From Gibbula magus (lineage: Eukaryota; Mollusca; Gastropoda; Trochida; Trochidae), in contig OW388300.1 in assembly GCA_936450465.1 (NCBI GenBank), positions 52,066,551 to 52,130,550 on the forward strand: a DNA stretch of 64,000 nt, given 5' to 3'. The notes beneath the pieces were generated by a model. It was not told the DNA's origin, made no database searches, and worked only from the letters and a program-made list of their open reading frames with translations. The first letter of the stretch is position 1; each line of letters starts with the position of its first letter. Positions 11,763-22,081 of this stretch are shown here, in pieces. A program made the position numbers and the translations under genes.

Positions 11763-12958
11763 GTACATGATTTTCGACGAGAAATATCAAATATCTTCTA
11801 TATATGTATTCTACTAAATTATTCTAAATGCCCATTAATCTTTATTGACACAACAACGGTCTGTTTACGTTTTTATGTCAACGGATTTGAGACTGAACGC
11901 TACTGAAAATTCCCAGTCTCTACCTGCTTAATTATGACGTTAGTGATACACGTTCTCAATTTTATGATTACTTTTTTTTTTACCTGTAAAATGTCAATTT
12001 TCTATGATTATTAGATCATTCAGCATCTGTTGAAACACTTATTTTCATCAAATGTTGAAAACATAAACGGTGTTTATCCGAATATAATAACATAATGTGG
12101 TGCTTTAAAGGTCCATCCACTGTGTTGTTAGGGGTCACATATTCCAAATGTCATAAATGTTATCGAGAAGTACCGACTGTTACGGAAAGCTATCATTTTG
12201 ATGTTTGTCGACTTAGTATACTGACGATATGAAGGTAACAGTAGTGATTTCTGATCGAAAACCGGACGCGATTGACGCGCGCCAATGAGTCAAACGTAAT
12301 TTTAGAAGCTTATTTTCAACAGACAAAATGATAATTTTAGTTTGACCATGTTTAATAAGGTCATAAAACTACTGTGCATGTAAATGGGACGCGCGGTTTC
12401 GGTTTCTGCACATACATAATGATGTTGCTCAATTTTAATTGGAAACTAGTAAATATGATATATTTGGCGATTGGTGATGAATATGCAAACTGAGTGAATT
12501 TAGTTGTTCTGTAAACAGCACATATGGTGAGTTGGAACGCATTAAGGAAAATAATTTTTTATCAAACACAATGGACCTTTGATTTCCAACTTGATCTGTT
12601 TGCGAACTATATAAATCAGTCACAAAAGTGGTTAGATATAGCTAAACTTGATGCAAAAATCATAATTATTAGGAAACAATTCACCACCAGACCGACTGAT
12701 GTTTTCCAACTGTCGGGTAAGGCTATATACTTGGTTGATAAAATGTTAAAATGAAATAGGCCGACATTGCATAAATTGTTGAATTGAGTTTGTTTCGCTG
12801 TTCGTATTTTCTACAAATCCAGTACGGCCTGACGCAAATCTTACAAATCCAGTAGCGGTCCAGTAACAAAACTAAAGCCAAAACTCAGAAGGTTTTATTT
12901 CTCAAACACGATCATTGTTGTGTGTGCTCTGGGTTTTCTGGTCCTTGAGCTGGTCTCT
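11763..12958. other. No gene seen
   Basis: AT-rich, with a short direct repeat 'ACAAATCCAGTA' at about 12814 and 12843. No supported gene. Confidence 0.5.
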
Positions 12959-13085
12959 TTAGCGCTGTTGGGCCGCGGATACTGTAGGTCCGGTTGGTCC
13001 GGGGGGTCCCGAGGGTCCGGGGGTTGGGGCAGCTGAGGGGATGGCGCTTGGGAAATGCATCCTCTCGTCCACTAACTGCTGGATC
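12959..13085 (-). pseudogene. Orphan collagen-like exon (Gly-X-Y)
   Basis: On the minus strand a good acceptor ('GTTGTTGCCTACAG') is followed at 13085 by a 41-codon frame. It begins IQQLVDERMHFPSAIPSAAP and passes into the collagen triplets PGPSGPPGPTGPT before VSAAQQR and a TAA at 12961-12959. A helical-looking segment leading into Gly-Pro-X repeats resembles FACIT-type collagens. A possible donor (ACA|GTATCC) lies just after the triplets, so it could be an internal exon. I found no partner exons nearby, and collagen genes are normally much longer. It is either one exon of a large gene with distant partners or a stray duplicate. GC content is much higher than the surroundings. Confidence 0.4.
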
Positions 13086-13734
13086 CTGTAGGCAACAACG
13101 TGGGGGCGTCATATACACAGGAATGTGTCACCGATTGCAAATCTACCGGAGTCAATCTATTACTTTATATTATGAATAGTACGTACATACACGTGTTCCG
13201 TTACTGACGCCAATTCTATTAAGCTACAGCGGTTAAGTCATCTCATTGTAAGATTTGGTTTTAAAAATCAAGTCTACTTATCAAAGTCATTTATTTCAAA
13301 AGGTTTGTTTCTAAAGTTTCATCGAGGTTGTTGGTGTCGTAAATAAATGTTTATGCCATCTAAAATGATATGTGAATATTGAAGGTGACCATACGTTACG
13401 TGTAAATTGTTGCTAGTATATATAACGCCGAGTATTCACATTTCCCCATGATGATATTACCCAGCTCTTACATAAACGGAACATATGAATCACAATGAAT
13501 CCCGACAATGTTATAAACGCAGCAATTATCTTATCGTTTCGTCGAGTATTCACCTTTGTTTTGACCTCACCACACCTCCTACAAAAATGGAATAGTCGCA
13601 AAGTCCCACATAATTCAGCATTTAAAACCTTCGGCCAACGCCATCGGTCTAAATTAAAGTTGCAGGTGTTAACTAACACAGAATCCCAGAAATACTATCA
13701 ACGCAACTATATATGTTTTAAATAACATCAACAC
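13086..13734. other. No gene seen
   Basis: AT-rich with chance frames on both strands between 13413 and 13725. Confidence 0.45.
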
Positions 13735-14290
13735 CATGGAGGACATTCTCTTCCCACAGAGGTTTCCTCCTTCAGATTTCCGATCCTCACCTCCGTTCTA
13801 CATAGCCTGAATTGGAGAAGAAATGGAGTGTCCTGATTGGTTGCGATTGAATCTAGTTGTGCAATCAACCACGCCGTTGTAAAAGTGACATTTGCCAATG
13901 ACACGTCATAATGATAATATAAACTTGAGATAGACGTTTTCTCGTTTGATGTGTTTTCCTCGAAATATGCTTTTTGATTTGTTTAAAACCATTGATCATA
14001 AACTTGCAGGTAAATAAAGAAGACCAACTCAGAGACAAATACCAAAAACAGGTCATTTGTATTATGTATATACATCAGACATATTCGAAAGACATAAGGT
14101 AATTAGCAAAACGCTTAAGAGTCAAATGCTTAGATCTTTGAATTGGTAAAGAAGCAGGGATACAGTATGAGGTTCCCCGTTAAACTGCTTGGGGATTTTG
14201 TTGGAGTCTTGAAATTCAGGCCATGTAGAGCAGAGGTTAGGATCGGAAATCTGAAGGGAGTAACCTCTGTGGGAAGAGAATGCAAGGAGG
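13735..14290. repeat. Inverted pair of an ~80-bp dispersed repeat
   Basis: The sequence 'GAGGATCGGAAATCTGAAGG' flanked by 'AACCTCTGTGGGAAGAGAATG' occurs inverted at 13735-13815, direct at 14208-14290, and again direct at 21897-21960. The first two are opposed copies about 390 bp apart and could be the arms of one foldback element. The third is a lone copy. Confidence 0.75.
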
Positions 14291-14624
14291 ATAGCCTGCC
14301 ATAATAGTTTTTTTGTTGAACTGGCTGGTTGTTCTTCATCACGGTCAAGGATATTTTATGTCCGTATCAATGTGTTTCCGTTACAGTAATTATCATACAA
14401 ATATGTAACTTAAGGAAATAAGCGTCATGATGGACCAAATTCTGTCAAACTGTGTATCCCTTATGTAGTTAGAATATCCTATCCTCTTCAATATCTAAAT
14501 GGCAAGTATTTCTAATGCATCAATCCTTGGGAGCTGCGCCAAAGTTACGTCTATCAGAGGAGTATTGAATGTAAAATTAGCTTAACTATCGATTGTTTGT
14601 TTGTTGACCTCAATTTTTGTCGAG

Positions 14625-14705
14625 GCGAATAGTCGTGTGGTAAGCTGTTGGTACAGTCAATGCTGGCGGCCAGCCTTACTCTGAGGGCGTGGGTTCGAAT
14701 CCCGC
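14625..14705 (+). repeat. tRNA-derived SINE-like fragment
   Basis: A tRNA-like box A region ('GTGTGGTAAGCTGTTGG') precedes a canonical box B, GGGTTCGAATCCCGC, at tRNA-like spacing, with a leucine/serine-type long variable region. Acceptor-stem pairing is poor and it is probably not a functional tRNA. The box B half is repeated at 24029-24078. Confidence 0.55.
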
Positions 14706-14840
14706 ATGGGACTCGGCCAAGAAAAGTACAAAAATGTGTACTATTGAATGTAGTGTTATCCCAAATATAACCATCTTATGATATCAGCCTGTTAACAGCG
14801 GCTCTATATAAGTTGCTTTTGTACCGTTGAATCTCATCTG

Positions 14841-14922
14841 CTTCGTTGGCGCAGTAGACTAAGGCGCTAGCTCACGTACTACAGGTGATAGTGGATACAA
14901 GTTCGAGACGCACTTTCTTCAA
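14841..14922 (+). repeat. tRNA-Leu-like fragment
   Basis: 'TTGGCGCAGTAGACTAAGGC' resembles a tRNA-Leu D-arm, and 'GATACAAGTTCGAGAC' a degenerate box B. The stem pairings are imperfect, so a pseudo-tRNA or SINE head is more likely than an active gene. Confidence 0.4.
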
Positions 14923-15058
14923 AACATTTGCTGTTCATATTCCTTCGTCAATTTAAGAAATTTTTCAAAATTAGTCTAAGTTAGTTTCTTCAGATCTTTA
15001 CTTTTAAGCCGTCTTCTTAGCAAGTATATGAGGATTGACAATCATTGTAATTCCTTCT

Positions 15059-15190
15059 AACAGGGTATACAACTGTCTGTGAAAACCCTCCTGGAGGGAC
15101 AATGTTGTAAGTCTCTCATACCGGATGATACGGTTTAGAAAGGTCGTTTCAAGTATCACGTTATATGGCTAGTAGGTTGATAAGTCCTAC
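15059..15190 (+). repeat. Dispersed repeat, inverted copy at 62.3 kb
   Basis: The sequence around 'CCCTCCTGGAGGGAC' and 'ATACGGTTTAGAAAGGTCG', continuing through 'TAGTAGGTTGATAA', is found as its reverse complement at 62281-62419. The CCTCCTGGAGG core is itself a palindrome. It is probably a short non-autonomous element. Confidence 0.8.
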
Positions 15191-15256
15191 GTAAAACCCG
15201 ATCAGGCAAAATATTAAGTAGACCACATTTTTGTCGGGGTTTTCGTTTCATTAAAT

Positions 15257-15782
15257 TCAAGTCGCTTCACCTGCACCAATGATGCCAAGGCGAGACAAGT
15301 CTAAATGGTCCGGTGCCTCTGCACAGAGAGAAGGGTCAAATGTATAGTAGTGGGCAGCAGCAATATATGGCGATGATGTGTTTAAAAGAGAGAAAGATCT
15401 TTGGCGATTGGCCGTGCTCATTTTAATTATGGCGTAAATGTTGTCACCTGCATCTCTGGAACACACTAAGAGGACACAGTTTCAAGGAGAGGATTCGGTT
15501 ACGAACCATCTAGGGTATATCACAATCTGTAGATTATGAGCTCATAGACAAGGGATATTTCCCCATTCCTAGTTTGTTTAAACAATCTCCAGTTTGTTCG
15601 ACCTTAACATTCTGAGAATGCTCAACAGTATAGGTTCTCTAACCTGGGACAGGTGAACGTACAGCTGAGGTCGACGACGCGAGTCGTGTAGAGGTTGACA
15701 CAGATGCGCTGACACTGCTGCGCATTCGGTTTGGAGCCGTAAACCATCACCACCTCGTTCACCAGTGTCGTGATTTCCCTAT
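15257..15782 (-). CDS. P1: cysteine-rich secreted-family member, exons 2 and 3
   Basis: Exon 2 (15782-15644) follows 'GTGTTCGTGTTGACAG' and encodes REITTLVNEVVMVYGSK, then 'NAQQCQRIC', 'VVDLSC' and 'TFTCP'. The cysteine spacing is C-x3-C-x12-C-x3-C. It enters in phase 1 and leaves in phase 2 at AG|GTTAGA, the same phases as paralogues P2 (24.1 kb) and P3 (60.9 kb). The next acceptor, 'CTTAGTGTGTTCCAG', joins in frame to exon 3 (15455-15257), which encodes RDAGDNIYAIIKMSTANRQ and a further 46 residues before TGA. This tail is much longer than the 11-residue C-terminal exon of P2 and P3, so the gene either has a derived C-terminus or has lost its original stop. A signal-peptide exon candidate lies at 18.2 kb. 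Function unknown; four cysteines in two CX3C pairs suggest a disulfide-stapled helical hairpin (inference). Confidence 0.6.
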
Positions 15783-16562
15783 CTGTCAACACGAACACAG
15801 AGTAGACCTTAATGGGAATAAAATCATTTACGCATAAGGTTGTGCATAAACGGTGTCACCAACACCATATATGCAAATATCACTTCCCACAGCCAGTGTT
15901 ACTCCTTCCTGTTTATTATCGTCCCTGACATCATACATTAATTAAGGGCGCCTCAATAAAACGATTTGTAACAAGAGAACCGTTAGCTTACCATACCAGC
16001 GAGATTCAAATGATGTAAATAATGATTTGTTTATAAGTACAATTTATACATTTTACACGTTTTGCATATACTTTTGGCTTGACGTCATCTGCAATATCTT
16101 GATTACACCATCATTTAAATACGGTCGAAATGGTCCCACGCATGTTCAATGGGATTCAGATTTGGACTGTCAGCAAATTCATTGTCATATTTCAGTAAAT
16201 TGTTTCGGAACACCAGCAAATTCTTACAATGTCGTTTCGATTACGTTTCTGTATGTCGACATTTACGTTACCATTCAACACTACAAGCTCAGTTGCCATG
16301 GTGATTTCCAAACATGAAAGAAATGATCACCATAGGCAATTCTACTTTGTAAGCTGTCTTCATTAAGGTTCTCCCTCTCAACCGTCGTACACGATCTTCA
16401 CAATGACGTTTGAAATACATCAGTAAATATATGACGTGACGCCAATGTTGCAGTCCACTGTTACGGTGTCCCTGTTCCTACGCAGGAAGTGCACGGCGAT
16501 GATGGCGGATACTAAATGGTAACATCTTTTATGTACCCATGTCGTGGTAATCTGTTATTTAA
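15783..16562. other. No gene seen; lies within the proposed P1 intron 1
   Basis: AT-rich with a chance frame at 16027-16317. If P1 exon 1 is at 18.2 kb this is intronic. Confidence 0.4.
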
Positions 16563-16901
16563 AGGGGCAGTAGCACGTTTTTTTATAAATTTTATTTTTC
16601 CAAATTTCCCATTTATAATGATAGTTTATGTCATTTATATTTATTTTAGAGGGTAAAACATCTTATCACACAAACCCATTATCCGCAGTGGTAATAAAGC
16701 AAATATTGCATGGCGGCCATTTTATTGTGAACACATTTTATTATTTCGAATTACAAAACGATTCCCATGGTTTTACTGAGCCATGTACACTTATTTTTAA
16801 CTTGATTTTCCAAAGAGAGAAGGGTGTTTTACTCTTGGTGAAATTATTTTTCAAATACATTTGATCGACTTATTTTAGCGAAAAAACGTGCTACTGCCCC
16901 T
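16563..16901. mobile_element. TTAA-flanked MITE (339 bp)
   Basis: Terminal inverted repeats AGGGGCAGTAGCACGTTTTT (left) and AAAAAACGTGCTACTGCCCC plus T (right) are bounded on both sides by TTAA (16559-16562 and 16902-16905). TTAA target duplication is the hallmark of piggyBac-type transposition. The interior has no transposase. A TTAA followed by a similar terminus (AGGCGTTGTAGCACGTTTCT) occurs near 61984. Confidence 0.85.
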
Positions 16902-17336
16902 TTAAAGTCGGCCTAGAAATTGGATATTGATGGATAAACGTCGATGTCGAAGTACATGCTTATACACTGTGTGTTGAACACAAGGCAATATTTTTAATTC
17001 TTAGCACAGTTCTCACACTAACATGGCCGTTAGCAGCTGTAGTACTCATTACAATAATCTGATTACGTATTGCAGTTGGTGTATGACCAGGCATCGTCTG
17101 TAGACTGTGTTTTTTAATGAATTGAGCCTTCACCATCAAATCAAACAGTCAGTATAGAGTGTCAGGTGAGAATGTGTTGTTGACATTTTTCAGGATTGTG
17201 AACAAGTGCACGTTAATTACGTGAGCAGAGTGAAAGATCTACAAGGTTACTTCATCACCTGATCCCATAAACACCTTATTTTATTGTTTGGGGAGCTGAA
17301 TATGGATCTTAAATAACCCAATTATGTATCACATAG

Positions 17337-17482
17337 ATGATATAATATGCGGGCCTATGACATACTATGTTTACGACACGAGTGCCTGAATTATAGCATT
17401 TCCCAAGCGAGAGCGAGGGAAAACCGATATATATACACGAGTGTCGTAAACATTGTATGACATAGACACGAATATAATATTC
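17337..17482. repeat. Palindromic MITE-like element with GCGAGAGCGAG loop
   Basis: Arms of about 45 bp ('TATGACATACTATGTTTACG' left, 'CGTAAACATTGTATGACATA' right) surround a loop holding AAGCGAGAGCGAGGG. The layout is like the palindrome at 60036-60167, which also carries a GCGAAAGCGAG loop. Confidence 0.8.
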
Positions 17483-18174
17483 AGTTTATTATCGAAGTCA
17501 TTAAATTGATGACATTACGCTAAAACCCATGGTAAACATACCCGCCGTCGCCATATTTAGAACGCAAAGTCATAGACGAAACGTGAAGTCATAGCATTGT
17601 TTATGACTACACGTTACCATGACGAAGTAATATTTTGCCCGCAGGCATCGTATGAAAAATATGAACCCCGATGTGATTGCCCTCATAGGTATTAGATTTA
17701 TCTTATGGACATTATAGTGGTGTTTGAAGTTAAGTAAACGACCGTGAGACCCATACAGAACCAAACCCACCAATGACAAATGGTGGACTATAGTTCAGTC
17801 AAGTACGAGCTGAACCAGTTCTGCTATCTGTCCGCACCCAGACCAGACGATTGTTAACTTATCTGCAACAGGAGGGCTGACCTCTGCGGCCCAAGAAACA
17901 CGTCTTCATACTCACTACTTCCTAAGAGTAGTCCAACCGACAACGGCAGCATGCAGACTAACACGACCACAGAGGACTTCATATTTGTTCCTACAACAGT
18001 GCGTCAACAATTCATAGCAAACATAACAGAATTAAACACCGATGGTTTCTGTTCATTTTCAAACAATAGAAAACAACAATCACCTTCCAAAATGGTGGTA
18101 AATATAACATTATTTAAAAGAAATAGTGTATCCCACATCGAAAAGAAAGTGAACGTTATATAAACTGAACTTAC

Positions 18175-18226
18175 CTCTGAATTGGAACGCAATTAGGAGC
18201 AAAGTTACTATTTTTAGCGATTTGAG
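18175..18226 (-). pseudogene. Candidate P1 signal-peptide exon lacking an ATG
   Basis: Minus-strand sequence reads SLKSLKIVTLLLIAFQFR and then G at a strong donor (CAGAG|GTAAGT). This is a hydrophobic leader in phase 1, exactly the phase P1 exon 2 needs. It aligns with the P2 leader (MMKIAIIVCCLIAF), but the codon matching the P2 initiator is CTA and a TAA lies in frame upstream. The place of the P2 acceptor (TATTTCAG) reads TATTTCTC. Either P1 is disabled at its 5' end, or the true start is elsewhere. Confidence 0.4.
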
Positions 18227-18433
18227 TGAGAAATATGGTTAGAGAAGTGAACTCGGTCTTATCAGAACTAGAGCGACTCTTGATAATCGCTACAGACTGG
18301 AAGGGTTAGGAGACATAACGCCTACGGAAAGGTCTCATTATCTACCGCTGTGTTTGAAATCAAGTGCGTTCTGTCCAGATTAGTATCAAGCAGAGACGTG
18401 GAGCTAAACCTTCTCCAGGAGAGGGCTATACAC

Positions 18434-18848
18434 TAAGGCTGTGTAATGTTATAATTGCAATACAAAAATATTGCAAATTTATGCAATACACGTATTGCTA
18501 TACGATTTTCATATCACAATATATTGCACCAACAATTATTAAGTAAATGTATTCATTTATCTTGTACAAGGCGCATTTACTAGCTTAACTTGTGTTGAGA
18601 AAATTATTTTGAAGTGCTAGAATGTGTTTTGGACTGTATTACAAATTATCATTTTAAATATCTGAAAGTCGTTTATATCAAATGTGTCATGTTTAAACTA
18701 CAAAAAGAAGTATACTAGTTGAATGAAGGTTTCTAGAGAAATATCTCATTGTCTGATGATCTTGCAATATATTGTGGTACGTTTTACAAAACATTACAGT
18801 TCAGCAATACGTATCGCAATACAAACATTGAGGCAATACACAGCCCTA
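18434..18848. mobile_element. hAT-type MITE (415 bp) with 8-bp target duplication
   Basis: The ends TAAGGCTGTGTAAT and (reversed) TAGGGCTGTGTATTGC form imperfect terminal inverted repeats of hAT type. They are bounded by a perfect 8-bp direct repeat, CTATACAC, at 18426-18433 and 18849-18856. The inside repeats words such as GCAATACGTATTGC and has no coding capacity. Confidence 0.9.
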
Positions 18849-18856
18849 CTATACAC

Positions 18857-19989
18857 AGTCTACTAGTTTCACTACGAGAACAAATGTAGCAAAGTCACCA
18901 CCACCGCCACACGTGTATTCTTCTCGACGAGTCGCATGGATTTACAAATAGTGGGTTCAAAGATTAAATGATTCTAATAGAGCGTACCTCTGAATAAACA
19001 GAAGAACGGTTTTATTAGATAGTTTTGGCCCAGTGGCCCAGAGTACAATTTAAGTTTCGTCATGACAGTTTGAGACCATGTGACATGGATAATGGTTTTG
19101 GAAAGGGCAGTTTAAGAAAAAATAGGAACTGATTTTAAGATGTCAACAGAGTATATACATCGTTTGTGGATTACAATTAATACATTTTATATACTTATTT
19201 CGGTAGGCAGAAAAAGCGTGAAAAATTAACGATATGTGAAATTCGTCTTCTGTGTGACCAGAGGAACAATTGGAACATTAGATCATCCAATGTATTATTA
19301 TCTTTTCTAAAACGTTGTATTTTTAAGGAATGTACTGAGATTCTAAATTTACATAGATTTCGTAAGAGTGACTTATCATTAACATACATCCTTTTTCGGT
19401 CCAAACACCGCTTTACATGTACATTGCGAGTAATGACTTAAATAACATGATGAATTTACTGTTTCGGACCGGTGTTGTATAAACATATCTTTAATGTGTG
19501 TTTTTTTAACATTAACACAAATATTTTCCTGTAACCACACTTTTTATTTACACAACCAAGTATAAGAAAATCCACTTGAAAACAAACTATTTCTCACAAA
19601 TGCAGACCATGAATGTTTTCAACTATCATCTCATGATTTGAACGATTAACAAGAAGATAGAATAGGTCATATCCCGCTAAGTGCTTGATTCTTCAATAAA
19701 TCTTAAATCATTCACATATTGTATGAGCTAATCTAATCCCGCGTAATCTATCCATGCCAGTACACACGAATATTGTTCTATTCCTAACTTGTCTTGATCT
19801 ATGCCTTACTGTGTCCAAGAAGCCCATAATCACTGTTAAATATATTGTATATCATTCCAGTTTGCGGGGGATATAGTCGACACTGTCTGTCTGTTTACTT
19901 ACCACTCTCTGCTCTCATACAGATCTCTTCCTTGTTGTCACAAATTCACTTGTTTCAATCTTTCGTGTCACTGTTATCTTATGTTATTG
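18857..19989. other. No gene seen
   Basis: AT-rich intergenic sequence between P1 and P2. Confidence 0.5.
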
Positions 19990-20150
19990 TAAGTATTTTT
20001 ATCTCATTGTAATACCAACATTCAACACCAATATCCTGTATATAACCTGCTGTTTTATCATTTTCCCATATGCGTGATAGCGGTATGAGGGTCTGTACCG
20101 AAGAGTTGCTATTGTTTAATAAAGAAGTTGACCATACATAATTATCCTTG
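19990..20150 (+). repeat. Diverged partial copy of the 10.1-kb foldback element
   Basis: Shares 'AACCTGCTGTTT', 'CGGTATGAGGGTCTGTACCG' and 'AATAAAGAAGTTGACCAT' with the right half of the 10105-10390 element. No left arm is present. Confidence 0.7.
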
Positions 20151-20715
20151 TCTTTCTTTACAACTTGATAGATTTTGGATTGTTAGATACAAATCCTCTG
20201 TTTAGCAGAATGATACACTTCAACCAAATCATCGCCGCTAATTGCTGCGATACTGCCGAAGTGGCGTTCAAAAATAACTCATTCACTCACGCAACAAAAT
20301 CTCTGATGTTGACAAATGTAAATGTGAACCTAAAGACGAAATGTACTTGTAAACGTGTGCGAGTATCAATGCTGTCATCATAACACTATCACTCTATCTA
20401 GGGAAAATATTTTGTGTTGTAAAACATGAAATGAACATTATATTTTGTTGCTGTGGAATAAACATATTGCATTAATATTGTGTACTTTACAGTTATAAAG
20501 AAACATATAAGCTAACGTGTACACAATACACTGGATAGTGGTAAGATTTTCTTTCATTAGGTTTCAGCACCGTTGTCATGTAACCAAAGGCAGAGAATTA
20601 ATTTTATCATTTAACCATGAATATGTCTTTTCAATAATTGTTGACAGCATGCCAACACTCAGCCAGCAGATTAAGGTCGTCCTAAAGATTAACGAGTTTC
20701 CTTATCTCAACGCCT

Positions 20716-20770
20716 TATAACGCTATCAAAGTGGATAGTTCCTTCAGTTTACACAACTTTACCCAATAAG
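20716..20770 (+). promoter_or_regulatory. Possible P2 promoter and noncoding first exon
   Basis: A TATA-like TTATAA near 20716 is followed about 50 bp later by a strong donor, CCAATAAG|GTAAGTATG, with GT at 20771. The next plus-strand acceptor that fits is TATTTCAG just before the P2 start codon at 22082, so a short 5' UTR exon (about 20745-20770) spliced to the coding exon is plausible. This is inference from splice signals only. Confidence 0.35.
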
Positions 20771-22081
20771 GTAAGTATGTATTCAACGTGTATTAAGGTT
20801 ATCGTGAGAGTGTTTTTGCTTGGTCAATATCCTGTATTAGGAATGAACATTTTATTTTGCTAGCCTTGGCTTTTATCATACAATGTCTTTCTTCATTATT
20901 TTTTTCGCAAAACCGCTTGACAACATTAATTTCAAAGTTGAACTGTTCTCCAACGACGCGTATTGATATATGCAAAGGAACGTCGTACTATTCTCACCGG
21001 AAAATGACACAAAATAATGTGTCCTGGATGATGTTTTTATTTGAAATAAATGTTAGTTTGGCATATGGTATCTTTCAATGTTTTGATCCGTATCGTTTTT
21101 AAAATGAATATATGTAATGTACGGACGGGGAATTCGAACAATCATCCCATCGCTTTCGTGTAATTTACTTGGGCGAGTCTATATATATCTCACTCAAGTA
21201 ATAAAGGATGATGGTTACTTCCCTCCCGCCCGGTTGCATACATGGCGACTCGTATTGGAGAGCAGATCTGAATATTAAGCTGTTAATCTCAAATCCCCTT
21301 TACACAAGTCAAATGCATTGAAGTGTGAAGATAGACGTTCGGTAAATGATCATGAGTATCTTACTCAAGCTGCCTTTGTTACCTGTGAGTAAAGTGTTTG
21401 CTCGGTAGATGAAAATGAAAATGTTTTGGCACTACTTGAGCACAATCTACATTTGCACAATGTTTGTTTTGTCATTTAATTATTAAGCATGTATATTCAC
21501 ATGAAGTTTTGTTCGATATGTTAACGAGTCTGAGTGCTTTTAATCGTCGAAAGTTCCGTCATTTGACCTCTGTAATTTGCATCTTTATCCGCATTTGACC
21601 CCAACTAATACCTAAAATATCCATTGTATTATCTTGTCGAGAGCGCCATCAATTGTATGATAAATATGATTATCAAACTGCATGGTGAGTATAAGGTTTT
21701 TAGACTGAAAACGTTGTTTTTGGTGAAATCAGTACTAACAACCCTGCACTATAAAACTAAACTTGTCAACCTTCTCTAGGAGACATATAATGTTACAGAC
21801 TGGCTCCTTTCTTTTACTTGGGTGTTCAATGTTCATACTAACTTGTCTACAGTGTTCATGATTCACGTGCTGGAGTCCTCGATTTCTAACGATGTCGAAC
21901 AGAGGTTAGGATCGGAAATCTGAAGGGAGTAACCTCTGTGGGAAGAGAATGGAGTGTTCATAGCATATTCTTTAATTTCCAGAGATGCTTTACATATATA
22001 TATTAAATAAACTTCAGTTCAAACTTGTCCAACTTAAAACTTGTTTATACATATACGAAACGTATCGTTGTATTTCAGTTC

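Noticed and set aside
14640..14705. Functional tRNA gene
   Set aside because: Box B is good but the acceptor stem does not pair and the box B half recurs at 24.0 kb, as expected for a SINE fragment.
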